Source: Limanda limanda (Eukaryota; Chordata; Actinopteri; Pleuronectiformes; Pleuronectidae). From it: a stretch of 64,000 nucleotides of DNA. Made by a program: the position numbers and the translations under genes. The stretch lies in assembly GCF_963576545.1 (NCBI RefSeq), contig NC_083646.1, positions 14,859,238 to 14,923,237 on the forward strand. Reading direction: 5' to 3'. The notes below the pieces were generated by a model. It was not told where the DNA came from. It saw nothing but the letters and a program-made list of their open reading frames with translations, and ran no database searches. This document shows, piece by piece, positions 33,301-56,650 of this stretch; within the stretch, counting starts at the first letter, position 1; the number at the start of each line of letters is the position of its first letter.

Positions 33301-35690
33301 ACATCTCCAATCTCTTCTCTCTGTTTGTTTTCGGTCTCTTTGTTTAAAAGGTCCACTCTGAGCTGGAGAAGTCTCTCTCTGGCCTGGAGCCGTTCCTGCA
33401 GACAGATGTGGTTTGGTCTCTGTGTGTGTTACAGCAGGCCAAGCCTCACCACCTCCTCCCTCTCACACAACAACAACATCGTACCAAACTGTCAGGTAAG
33501 ACACATATCTGTGTACACACCTTCTACCTCTCACCCGGGAGGGGCAGGCGAAAGTGTGTTAGGCACCTGGTCTTTATACACAAACTACAGAACGTTACAT
33601 TAGTGCACTAAATCAGGCTTTTGAATTAAGTATTTAACAGTAGAGCTCACAAAAATGTTCTTTCATAATGTTAATCGTACTTATAGCAGTCTTTCAATAT
33701 TTATGTATTATGTCAATGAAAATTAGAAAGAGAAAGACAAATAAGAAGTGATGGTGCGTATATACATACAAATTTGCAAACATTAGCCAATCATTCTATT
33801 TAAATATTTACATGTTCATCTGCCTGTATCTACATCCACATCATCAGGTTAGTATCAGAGGATATTAGGCCCACTGGTATATTGTTCGGGACCATAGCAA
33901 TGATATGACTCATTTACTTGCTTTTATGAAATACTGTGGTCTCTCAGGACCATGTGAACTGAAGGACAAAGTACCACTCTGTTGCAGTAGAGGGCAGTGC
34001 AGCACTGATACATGTTCAGAAAGGCTCATTGATCCCATTTTCTCTCGTATATGAAGCACAGCATTTATTACAAAAACCTTGTTCTTGCCAGTGGGAAGCC
34101 AGCACTTCTTTGATCATTCTTGTGTGTTTCCTTCCTTTTTGATCATAGAGGGCAGTGAATCTCGAGTAGAGAGCTATCGGCTGAAGCTCCTCCACATTGC
34201 AGCTACTCTCCACTTAGAGCATCCAGATTCCTCAGTCTCCGACTCTCTAGCGCCCCTGTCTGACCCGTCTGTCCCGGCCAACATCTCCCCCGTGCAGAGC
34301 GGTCTGAGAGAGGCCTTACAGCGTTTGGTTGGCGAGCGGACGGAGGCCCTTCGCACTGGGGTGGACACTGTGTATGGATGGACTATTGGTAAGTGGAATA
34401 ATGGAGCACATAAATAAACTGACAGACCACATACACGGTCATGCAGTCTGTCCCTTTCACCACTTGAGTTTTTCAGGACTTTTACTCTGAAAACCAATAT
34501 TTAACTCAGCTCTTGATACAACTGACATGAGCCTTCTCTAATCAGATGGTGAGCTGCTAGTGGATTGTGACAACAAACCAGTTGACAGCCCTACTCTGCC
34601 CAGTGAGGGGGGAGATCAGGATTTACCTGTAGGGGTACGACGGTGAGTCATGGAAGTGAAACACGGGGGCCGAGATTATATCTAAAAAAAAAAAATGTTT
34701 ATCCCTCCAGCTGTCTTATTTTATGACATTCTCTCTGTTCCTCTCTTTTCTTTTTAGGATCGCTTTCAAGGCTTTGGAATTTCCCAACTTTGGTTCAAAG
34801 AGCAAAGACCTTCTGGGCCGGTTTGTCATGATGAAGCGACATCTTCAATTGGCCGGCTACATCACAGTGGAGGTGAGTAGAGACAACACTTTGGAATAAC
34901 CAAGACTTGCTTTTTAAACTTCCATTATTTTTTTCATATAGGGTGACCAGATCTGTTTGGTTTCCTGGTTTGATTGATAAATTGTTTTTTGTATTCAGTC
35001 ATAATCACACATTGTACACAAAGTAGACAAATAAGTGTAAACAAAGTCTAAACAGTCTTTACATTATATAGTGATGGAAAAGGCTAAGGCAGACATGTGT
35101 GATCAGAGCAGGCACCTTTATAACTAATATGTATGGCTCTTTTACATAGTACGACTACAGCTCTTTTCATTACTCACACACCAAAGCCAAGTGATAAATG
35201 CATTTTCTGATGTGTTCGGTATATGATGAGTGAGTATCATTCCAGGGAGCACAGGCAGAGAAGCAGTGCTGCTGCTCCAGGGGTATCTGACAGACTAAGG
35301 CCATGCTAAACAATGGAGTTAATACTTTGGTCGAGCTGAGAGTCAGAAGAGTCCCGCTGCAGTCTGTGGTATAAATAGAGATCCAGCCGCAGCTCGGCTT
35401 CATCTAGGCCAGTCCGCGCACTCTCGCCCTCATTTAGGACAAGCTCCCGAGCCGATAGCAGCATCATCCTCTCAGGGTTGCAGTGTTGCACCCAACTGAG
35501 CACAAAAAACAGTATAATGTATTGCTATGTAACAATAATCAAAAGATATTTGCTAATTAGCACTCAAATTGTTTTCTTCCTCTTCCAGGTCCCGTATTAC
35601 GAATGGCTTGAGTTGAAGACTGACTGGCAGAAACTGGCGTACCTAAAGGATAAATTGGGGAAGGCTGTGGCCGAGGACATGGCCAAGTGA
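30321..35690 (+). CDS. tbrg4: FAST kinase domain-containing protein 4 (TBRG4), mitochondrial RNA-binding protein, 10 coding exons
   Basis: Spliced 626-aa protein (human 631). Family knowledge: FASTKD4 resides in mitochondria and stabilises and processes mitochondrial mRNAs. Exons: 30321-30737, 31003-31323, 31711-31885, 32308-32465, 32584-32694, 33351-33495, 34149-34388, 34546-34642, 34758-34872, 35589-35690, all with agreeing phase. The N-terminus ([18 protein letters not shown]) is Arg-rich and lacks acidic residues, as expected of a mitochondrial presequence. A conserved stretch, [19 protein letters not shown], precedes the FAST domains in the middle. The last two exons encode the RAP domain (about residues 555-614: [31 protein letters not shown]), ending KAVAEDMAK. 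The start is the first in-frame ATG with a good presequence. It lies directly upstream of nacad on the same strand, as in human. Confidence 0.94.
30781..30975. repeat. Dispersed repeat in tbrg4 intron 2
   Basis: 'atcatagaccgtgtataaag' at the left is the inverted counterpart of the 'tttacagtctgtt' type ending seen at about 2525. The intron also carries 'cacaccagggggcgattga'. It is probably the same non-autonomous family as 2100-2545. Borders are approximate. Confidence 0.4.
32800..33250. repeat. Probable non-autonomous hAT-type repeat in tbrg4 intron 5
   Basis: It starts 'tatcggccaataccgatta' and ends 'ggtatcagatcggtactta'. Such complementary 'tatcggat' wording at both ends is typical of a group of hAT-like elements in fish. 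No transposase frame is present. Exact termini and target duplication could not be fixed. Confidence 0.4.
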
Positions 35691-35950
35691 ACTGTGAAAA
35701 ATCCCGATTGTAATGTGCAAACTCAGTTAAATCATCGCTTTCCCAATCAAACAGGACGGACCACATGGAATACACACACACACACAAACACACACATGCA
35801 GTCCACAGCAGCACTGCAGAAATGTTCTCCCATACTTGTGTCAGAAGAAAAAGAAAATAATATTTTCACTCTGGTTCCCGTGGCAACGTGGGGGGCTTTC
35901 CCTGTTTCCATGGTGATGACGAGCAAGATTTTTGGAGCCAAAGAGACGGA

Positions 35951-35956
35951 AATAAA
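35951..35956 (+). terminator. Poly(A) signal candidate for tbrg4
   Basis: AATAAA 261 bp after the tbrg4 stop codon, followed by a second copy at 36112-36117. Either could end the transcript. Confidence 0.5.
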
Positions 35957-37196
35957 CACATTGTGTGGTAGAAAAGATGTGATCCAGGAGAAGAGTCAGA
36001 AGCACCAGGGTCATTTGAAGAGTTTTGGACAAAATGTTATGGAATATAAATGTGCATAGATTGGAATAATTTAACTACCTTTGCAGACGTGTGTCAGTCT
36101 TCTGATGAAGTAATAAATAGTTTTAATGGTGTTTTATTCCTATGCATTTTTTATTTTTTATTCTTAGTAGTTCATTCACACTGTCTGACTTGTGAGCATG
36201 TGTGTGGTACATGTGCACGTTTTTCCAGGGAGTGTGCAGTATGCATTGGATGCTATCTGGTGTGGTATTCAGAGCAGGGATGCTTCATGTCACACCTAAC
36301 AGCTAGCTTGAACACACCCCTGGCATATTGGTGTGACTGCTTTTGTGAATTTGTATTTTTATTAATCATTAATTGGATAAGTTAAGAACAGCAGGTTATT
36401 TTTATTGGGATTATTCTGAGATCAGGTAAATGATTCCATTTTAGGAGCCCAATTAAAGTTAGAAATGTTGAATCAGAGGAACTAAATACAGAATATTTGT
36501 GCAAAGTTGTGTTGAGATATTTGATTTCTTAGTAAGTACTTTTTATGCTTTATCTCAGAGGTGCATGTTTGTTAAAGAAGAACAGCCTGAAGAGAATGGG
36601 TGAGGCTTTTTTCAGATGAACCCTTTGCTGACCTGAAACTGCTTACACAACATCATGGGCAGCAGCAGCAGCTCTTTGACATCAGAGGCTGCTCACTGGC
36701 AAAAAGAAGAAGACTGACTAATGCAAGGCAGGGCAGAGACACTGAGTTCCACTGAAGGGAGACATATACAATCCTAACCGGAAACATCAGAGACCAACAT
36801 TAGTTATACTGAAAGAACATCATGTGATGCAGATGGTTGGTGTCCCATTCGTCCACATGTTCAGGGTTTAATGGATCAATGCATGGACTCATGACAGAAA
36901 TCGGCTTGCTGCTCCCTCACTGCGAGCTAGCCGTTCAACAAAATCATGACTGATGATGTCATGGCTCCTAAATGGTTGAACAAGCTCCCCATGGACATCA
37001 GGACAGCAGAAAGTCTGCACATCTTAGTGCAGACTAAAGACGCATCTTTTCTGACTACACCTTCGTAAAGAAGATGATGTAAAAAAAATACTGCATTTAG
37101 TAAGTAAATGAGAAGATAGAAATACTTGAAGGTAATGGAAACTGTTGTGTAAAATAACACCTCAAAGGAAGAAACTTGTATTTTATAATTCAAACT

Positions 37197-37530
37197 AGAC
37201 CGAAACAGCAGCGATTACCTCCACCAGGGAGCAACAGTCCCATTATGAAACCACAGTTAAATCCACTATAGATCTGGATTTTTATTTGGATCTGCACCAA
37301 ATACACACACACACACACAAAGGTTAGACCCCTCAATATGATGGATTTCTGAATGTTAAGGAAAGTGAAAAACATTTAATTGATCCATCTCTGGGTTCTT
37401 CCTTGGGTCATGGCCTGCCCTTTTAATATTGAGTGGAAATCAGTTCAGTTGTTTTTGCATAATCCTGATAACAAACCAACAAAAATACAAACCAACAAAT
37501 GGCTGAAAACACAACTTCCGTGGCAGATGT
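37197..37530. repeat. Dispersed repeat, same family as 29925-30215, opposite orientation
   Basis: It contains 'gattacctccaccagggag', 'ggatctgcaccaaat', and a tail 'tttttgcataatcctgataa' followed by AACAAAC-type repeats and 'tggctgaaaac'. The ends are compatible with inverted GGAGGTAA-like termini but are decayed. A CA run (37305-37319) interrupts it. Confidence 0.55.
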
Positions 37531-38345
37531 CAAACAGTTTGCCATTCAGTATTGGTGAACTACATTCACCATGTTCCTACTCTGCCCCTGTCTAATACCT
37601 GGGGAGTGCTGCTGGGCACAGGACACCCCCAACCTGAGAGGATAATATGAACTGAGAACTCTTTCATAATCTGTGAGCCTATCAACAGCCACATTTGTTG
37701 ACATCAACACCGAGACCATGAAACATCATCCGGCAAATCAGCATCGCTTCTGCTGAGCTGGCACTCTTAAAAGGGACGTTTTGGGTTGTCATGGAAACTA
37801 TCCCGGCTGCTGATTTGCCTCGGTGCTGCCGCCCCCTCCATAACTTTCTATTTCCATCTTTTTCCCTACACTTGTTATCTATAAAACGAGAGAGAGAAGC
37901 AGAGGAGAACAAGTCAGAGTGCTGGAGAGGTTGCCAAGACGGAGAGCAGAAACAGATGCTCTAGCTGCCCTCAGGGACATGTCTTCTCGTCCACTCCTCT
38001 GGGATGCAATCAGAGCAGGAAGCACATGGAATAATTAGCAGAATATACTATTAGGTTTCACATCTGCCCTTTTGACCCTCTGTTTTTTAAGTTCCCCCCT
38101 GTTTCGTTTGGTCTTTCATTGAATCAGTGTCATCTTGATTTTTCTTGTTTTTGCAATACCCTCAATATCCTCCAAGGTTGACGGCAGCACTGACGAGAGT
38201 CGGTAGAAATCTGCTGACATCATCTCCCAAGATCCAGTCATTGCTTGGCTGGGAGAGAAGGAGGTGGGGCAGAGGAGAAGGAGAGAGATACAGGGAGGAG
38301 GGGAGGAGAGAAGGAACTGGGCATCAAGAGAGAGCACTGCAGCTC

Positions 38346-38462
38346 TCTCTCATTTGTTACACACACACACATACACACACACACACACACATACACACAC
38401 ACAGATACACACACACACAGATACACACACACACACACACACTCACACACACACACACATAT
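38346..38462. repeat. Imperfect (CA)n array
   Basis: CA dinucleotides broken at regular intervals by AT or GAT (CACACATACACAC and CACAGATACACAC units), about 117 bp. Confidence 0.92.
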
Positions 38463-38717
38463 TCAGATGAGCTGGATCATGAGGCTGTAAAAACACACGC
38501 CCACAGCAGCAGCATCATTGTGCTGCACCACAGCGACAGAGCAGCGAACACACACTCCCATCTCCTCACTCTCCCTCTTTCTGACTGTCTGATTCTGCCA
38601 CTCTCTCTCTCAAACACACACACAGAGACAGACACGTGCTGCAGGACAGCTCTGAATGTTGGGTCGCTGAGCATTCAGGTCCTACCCCCCCTCAACCCCT
38701 CCCCTCCTTTCTTCTGT

Positions 38718-38766
38718 TCTCTCTCTCACTCTCTCTCACTCTCTCTCACTCTCTCTCACTCCCTCT
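38718..38766. repeat. Four-copy CTCTCTCACT minisatellite
   Basis: A 10-bp unit, TCTCTCACTC, repeated about four times just upstream of the nacad start codon, embedded in a longer pyrimidine tract. It is probably within the promoter or 5' UTR. Confidence 0.85.
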
Positions 38767-38830
38767 CCCCGTTCACCTTGTCCTTTTCCGGCTCTTATGG
38801 TTTATTGTTGCATCAGAGCCAGCAAGAAAC

Positions 38831-50540
<11,710 letters not shown>

Positions 50541-50652
50541 TTGGAGAGCACTCTGAATCCGGCCCCTCTTCTTCTTCCAGCCTATAAAGCCTAAATGCCA
50601 CTGACTCTTCTGTATCGCTGCTACTGTATGTTGCATCCCCCAATATCTGCTA

Positions 50653-50658
50653 AATAAA
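50653..50658 (+). terminator. Poly(A) signal of nacad
   Basis: AATAAA 113 bp past the nacad stop codon, giving a short 3' UTR as is usual for NACA-type genes. Confidence 0.65.
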
Positions 50659-50829
50659 ATCTGTTCCAACGTGGACTGGGACTGCACCATGATATTGATT
50701 TCACTGAAGAGAGATGATCTGAACATCAGGAGTAGCACTTTTTTTAACTTTATGCAAATTCACAAGAAATACAGTAAATTGAGATTTATTTAATTTGCTT
50801 GTTTTTGCTAGTTCGCCAAATAAATGTTC

Positions 50830-51115
50830 ACAGAATGATGATCCATATCCAAATCTATCTGTACCGCTTATTCTTTGAGGGCCGCAGAGAGCTGGAGCCG
50901 ATCCCAGCTGACTTTGAGCGAGAGGCGGGGTTCAACCTGAACAGGTCACGGGGTCAAACAGAGACAAACAACCGTTCACACCTACAGCCAATTCAGAGTT
51001 TCCCAGTAACCTAAACCCGGTTAGCACAGAATTGGAATGTGGGAGGAACCCATGCAGACACAGGGAGAACTTACAAACTCTTCACAGAAAGATCCCGGCC
51101 GAACAGGAAAATCCT
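50830..51115 (+). repeat. Teleost dispersed repeat downstream of nacad
   Basis: Recognisable phrases are 'gagctggagccgatcccagc', 'gagaggcggggttcaacctg', 'gtgggaggaacccatgcaga' and 'cacagggagaac'. This is an abundant element in ray-finned fish genomes. This copy is truncated and diverged and has no reading frame. Confidence 0.7.
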
Positions 51116-52236
51116 CCCTCATTCAAAATATACTAATTACTTAAAATGTTTTTTACTTAAAACAGAACCAAGTAACTGGAAATCTGCCATTACTGTCAAA
51201 TAATTGATAAAAAACACAGTGTAAATTATTATTTTGGTTGCTGCTAAAGGTCAACAGGTCTTTTGAAGCAGCTGAGAAACTCACAAGTGCTTATTTCTCA
51301 AACTCTAAATAGAGGGTAGATCGGGTGAAACTTGGGAAGGCTTATATTTTGTGGTAATACATTTTTTTTTTCAAAAAAACATTGCTAACTGGCTACACTG
51401 TAAAGCTCACCATTACAGATACATTACAGTGCTTTATTGTTTGGCAGAGGCAGTCTGCAGGTATTAAGGAAACACATTCCAGTGTTTTAGACTCAGAAGA
51501 TGTATGTCTCACGCACAATTATTCAGACGTTTAATACCAATTTTGGAAAAACATGCTCATAACTCAGTGTTTAACGTTGTCTAAAATGTTCCTTCGCAGT
51601 CATCTTCAATGAAGGGTTATACTTCCCCTGCAAACACGGAGAAATGTATGAAATGAAACTCTAACTCATAAAGTCTAACACTAGCATCCATAGACAGATG
51701 CCAAACCGATTTCTGGCAATCTATAAACTTTATTAAAAAAAATCTGATTAGAATAAAGAAGGAAACACACATCCTGGATGAGCAGGCTTTGTTTTGACAA
51801 GTAACTGCACCACAAATACATACCGAGCCTGTTGAGTAATCAGCTAAATGGAAATGTGAGTTCCCTGCAATTCCATTGAATTAGTCTGCATTCTTACACA
51901 GATTCAGATGTGAGGCTGTGATGTTTTTAACTGTGTAAAATATATTAAAGTACTAAGATTTATGAAGGAAATACTGTCTCATGCAGTGTAGATGATCATC
52001 AAGATCACACAGTCCAACCAGTCACTACATGTATTGTTAATAATGTCAAACACTGCATCTAACACATGTACATCTTTTAGAATCTTCAGGCGATTGTAGT
52101 ATCGAGTATGTCGTGTATCTACTAGGCATCAACCATTGCTCTCCTGAGTTTTTTCCACAGCAGTGCAGGCAGATATCATCACTCCTGGAGGAAGGAATAA
52201 ATCCCTTTGGGTTTGAGTCAAGTCTTTGGGATCTCT
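51116..52236. other. Intergenic DNA and presumed glipr2 3' UTR
   Basis: AT-rich sequence with no coding exon. A reverse-strand AATAAA at 51729-51734, about 500 bp past the glipr2 stop codon, is the best candidate poly(A) signal for glipr2. Confidence 0.5.
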
Positions 52237-53738
52237 TTATGAAGTGGTGGCTTTAGCCGGGAGAACGTTGTTTTCAAAGTGTCCCTGGTTGGTGATGTTG
52301 CCAGCTGGGAAGTATCTCGCCACCACGAAGGAAGAACCGTCTGATGCAGTGGCCTTACCCACACCCAGCTTTTTAGTGTTATTCCACACCATTGCTGTGA
52401 AATGACCTACAGGTGGACGGTGAGAAGAGAAAGAAAACATGAAAAGTAAGAGATTACACAGGGAAAAGGCAGCAGAGGATGGAGTGAGAAAGAAGATAGG
52501 ACAAACTTTAAGCTGAGTGCTCGCAGACTGAAGTTCCTCCAAATATTTACAGATGAAGGAATGTTAATTTGTCTTGAACTCATCATTCCCAAACCTCGTC
52601 CTTCTCCCTCTACACTTCACCGCTTTTCTTTGCTTAAATGTAATTCCACACCGAACAATGTGAATCACTGGGATGAGCTATGAGGAATGGTATGTTCCAT
52701 GTGTGATTCAATTAAACAGCCTCATGTACTGTGGAGTCTGAGGCTGTTGGAAACCACCTGGAGGATTTAAAGAGGAACAGGAATGAGCAGGTATGAATGT
52801 ATATGAGCAGTATAGAGGACTGTGATTTCCCTGGTATTTCTCCATGGCTGGTCACTAAGTCAGTCACGCACTGACCAAGGTGGAGCATCAGCAACAGAAT
52901 ACCAACATGTGTGGGTCAACGTGACACGGAGACAGAAACTGACAACGTGCCTATGAGCAAGAAACGGATACAACGAGAAACTTAAGAGCCGACAAGAAGA
53001 CATGATAAGTAAAAAAGTGTATCATACAACCTGTAGGCGAAATTTGATAAACATAAAACTGATGTTTAAATAAGTGTTAGCACTTTCAGGTCAGACTGAC
53101 AAAACTAAATCTATGGGAAGGGAAGTTTCATGATTATGATGAGCACAACTTTTCCTTGAACTCGAATGGCCCCCAATAGAGCCCACACCTTCTCCAAGGC
53201 CCACTTCCCCTTTAATACAACCGAGCTTCACCAAACTGCACACACTCATATATAGTAGTCCTCAAAATGTGCCTGTGATTAAAAACTTCCTGGATCTGGT
53301 TCATCTTTGGCCCAACACCCATCTTTACACCACGTTTTTGCATAATCCTGCCAACAGACTAACGGACAAACTTTGAAGGAGTTAGTTATTACCACCATCC
53401 ACTTTGCTGATGAATGGGTTTGAAAAGTTGAAAAGTTTTGTTTTAGTCTAAAATCCAAAAATATTCACCATCATATTATTTATCACAGAGGACTTTTAAT
53501 CCAAATACTTGAACTGATTAAACAAGTGACTGATACATCTTGTACAATCAGCAAATCAATTCATCTTTATTATTTAACACTTGATTTTACAGAAGCCATA
53601 CAGTTCATGGAAATTTTTGATTATTATTTAGGAATATTGTTATACAGAGTGATACAAGTTATTTTGAGTTACTTTTACATTTGGTCAGAGGAAGCTTGCC
53701 ACCCACTGAAATCTGAAAGATAGTGAGACAGATGGACA

Positions 53739-53788
<50 letters not shown>

Positions 53789-56342
53789 AATCTCACCTGT
53801 GCCAGAGGAGAATCCAGGACTGCTGAAATTGTACTGTTTCACTTCATCGTACCAGCGATCTGTCACATCCTTCCCTGCACGAGTACAGGACAAACATTAC
53901 CTCCACTTTGACAAAAATCAAACTCATCATGTGTCGTACATATTAATCAGACTAACAACACTGCAGCCAGTAGATAGAAATCCCATTTGGATACGTGTTG
54001 TTTCCAGTGCTACTCGAAGAGAAGTTTTATGAATCACACCATCCTGTGCTGACATATTTCTGCAGTGAGTCATGGTGTGAGTTCTCTAGTATAGTGGGAA
54101 GTAGACAGGGAATGGATCCCAGCTGTTCACTTGCAGGGTGGGAAAGTCAGCATGAGAATCTTCTCTAAGCCCAATAGATTAAATTATCATTTATATTGAG
54201 GACTGGGTCTTATCACGTATGTTGCATCATGTATATGTCTTATAAACATATGAGTATCTCAGGGGTTTAACTGTGGCTATAGTGTGATGAAGGCATGATA
54301 AACACTCAGGTGATATATGTGCGTATATAAACACACCTGATTGGTCGTAGGATGCCCACGCCAGGTTCTCTCCACAACTCCCTCTGCTGGACTCCACGCT
54401 GTGCTTCAGGATCCGTGTGCTGGCCAGACTTTCAGCATAACTAAAGCAAGGGACAAATAAAATTGTAACAACTCAAAATGTCTTTTCACCTTTTCAACGC
54501 TGCAAGCTCATTTCTTCACTGGACAGATTATCAGTTTGAGTCTCATTTCTTCTTCAGACATGGCCCTTCCAGAAGTCATCTTTTCTTTTTTATCTCTTTG
54601 CACTGTGCTGTGCTCCACCTTCAAGATAAACAGTATATCTGAAGTTGAATCTAGTGACAAGTTATTGTAGCAGTGTATCTGTGTATCAGTAAGCTACAGG
54701 CTGTGGCAGAAACTACAGCCTGTGCCTTACTGATATTTGTACTGGTTAAAAGGTTCACACACTGTAGTACTTATATGGACACATTGAATGAAATTTCGTA
54801 TCTATAATCTCGTTGGATTATGTTCTAAAGCTAGTTTTATTTTATTAAAATTAGAAATCTTCCCAATACATGCAGCTGTCGATAAGCGAAGGGGGAAACA
54901 GGTATGATCAAATAATTAAGATGCCTTGACCAATGTCATTCTTCACAGAGGTAGAAGAAAATGTGCCTTTCACTATTCCAATGAGCTGTAATGTTCTTAA
55001 TCTGAATTTAATATCCTGTGACCACAATATAGAAAAGTCTCCCATATCAACAGAGGTGTCGATTTGTATCATTAATGTTAGTAGCGTCATGTCAATTGTT
55101 TGTCAATACATGACAAACCATCGAAGAATCCTTTTCTATTGTTGTGCCCTGAATGTTAACATCAGGTTTCATATAACCAGATGTTGTTTAACATCTCACT
55201 GTTGCTCTTGCACCATCAAACGTGCGCCAGGAAATGGAAAGAAAGTAGAGAATATTATGCAAGACAGTTACCGCTATGATACAGGAAGGAGAGAGCCTTC
55301 GTCCGTACTAAACACGTTTGGCATTTCAGTAACTCTCTGAGTTTGTCTGGAGTTAATGATACAGACAATCTGAAAATTAAGTCTCATTAGAGCCTTATTT
55401 GAATGAAACATCAATAGAGATGCAATTACTGGCAACAGATTGTCAACACAGCCTGAAATAACAATAAAAAAACAAAGCAAAGAGATTGTGTTTTATATTT
55501 TGTACTTATTGCATTTGACAGGCTGGACTGGAGCTGTCACTGTTACCCAGGGCAGTCTGACAATGACTGGTGTGCTCACTCCCTGGTTATAAGGTTTCTA
55601 ATTGAATCTGTGTGTGCGTGAACCCACCGGGCAGCCTCTCTGCTCAACTTCGTGCTCATCTTCAGCGGAGGAGCCTGGTGCTTGTTCCTGTACTCGTTGT
55701 GGCACTGCAGAAGCTCCCCTGCAAACTGCTTGGAGGCTGAAGAGAGAGAGAGAAAGAGAGGAGACATGATGATGTAACACAAGGTCTCGTAAACGACTCC
55801 AGAGTCCAAACCCGAGCTGCAAATCGGAGTTGGAGTTGCACCACCTCAACACCGACTGACCTCAGAGTGACCAGAGAGTTCTCATTCGATGACACATGAT
55901 GGATGGAGAGAAGAAAACGTCATCTCCATCATCCACCACCCCCCCACCCACCCACCCCTCTGCCTGGTGCCTATCACTCACTGGCCTTTTCACAAGTCCA
56001 ACAATCTCTCGAGTGCTCGCACACAATAGGCACATTCATGCAGGCACACAGAAACAATACAAGTGTCCATGCTGCCAGGGGTTTACTCAGCATGCTGCAA
56101 GATGAGTCATCACAAAGAATCAGGAGAAGAAATACATCTTATAGGGAAAACACTATTTTATGAGGAAACGAGATTAAAATTAAATGAAGAAAAAAGTTTG
56201 ATTTGTAGATCTGTAAATTCTCTTTTTTAAAGATTCCAAATCTCACAAACAAACACGCATGCACACACACGCAACTTAGGGTCAAAGTGACACAGTCAAA
56301 GTAAAAGTAAAAACCTGGTCTCCACTTACCTGACTTCCCCAT
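52237..56342 (-). CDS. glipr2: Golgi-associated plant pathogenesis-related protein 1 (GLIPR2/GAPR-1), 5 exons
   Basis: Spliced 157-aa CAP-superfamily protein (human 154). Exons on the minus strand: 56330-56342, 55628-55736, 54337-54440, 53797-53874, 52237-52406; phases agree. It begins [14 protein letters not shown]: Gly2 followed by Lys-Ser fits N-myristoylation, and there is no signal peptide, as expected of the cytosolic, Golgi-anchored member of the family. The four residues that line the CAP cavity are present: His in ILKHSVESS, Glu in CGENLAW, Glu in DEVKQY and His in GHFTAMVW. The C-terminal CAP signature reads [18 protein letters not shown]. Family knowledge: the mammalian protein binds acidic lipids and caveolin and interacts with Beclin 1. 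It converges with nacad. Exon 1 encodes only four full codons. Confidence 0.93.
53160..53400. repeat. Decayed dispersed repeat in glipr2 intron 4
   Basis: It has 'gtttttgcataatcctgcca' and 'ttcaccaaactgcacacac', resembling the element family at 29925-30215 and 37197-37530. Strongly diverged; ends unclear. Confidence 0.45.
53741..53785. repeat. (GT)n microsatellite in glipr2 intron 4
   Basis: A pure GT run on the + strand about 12 bp from the glipr2 exon-4 splice donor (53796). On the coding strand it is a CA tract just inside the intron, a position where CA repeats can affect exon use. Confidence 0.95.
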
Positions 56343-56411
56343 GGTGCTGACACAGGAAGTCCTTCAGTGTGATCAAGTTTGAACAAAAGCAGCTTCTCCT
56401 CTGTCTTGTTT

Positions 56412-56650
<239 letters not shown>

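Larger units (their letters stand above)
35691..38830. other. tbrg4 3' UTR, intergenic DNA and presumed nacad promoter/5' UTR
   Basis: No coding exon can be supported. The first 300-450 bp are likely tbrg4 3' UTR. A dispersed repeat lies at 37197-37530. Simple repeats crowd the last 500 bp before the nacad start codon, and no TATA box or CpG island was identified, so the nacad transcription start remains unplaced. Confidence 0.5.

Noticed and set aside
33890..33975. Possible C/D-box snoRNA in tbrg4 intron 6 (ATGATATGA ... CTGA with short flanking complement)
   Set aside because: The C box is imperfect (not RTGATGA) and no D' or guide region could be recognised.
30738..35588. Search for SNORA5-like H/ACA snoRNAs, which are hosted by tbrg4 introns in mammals
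   Set aside because: Stretches such as 32085-32140 and 35215-35500 were inspected, but no convincing pair of hairpins with H and ACA boxes could be drawn by eye. A covariance search of the introns would decide it.
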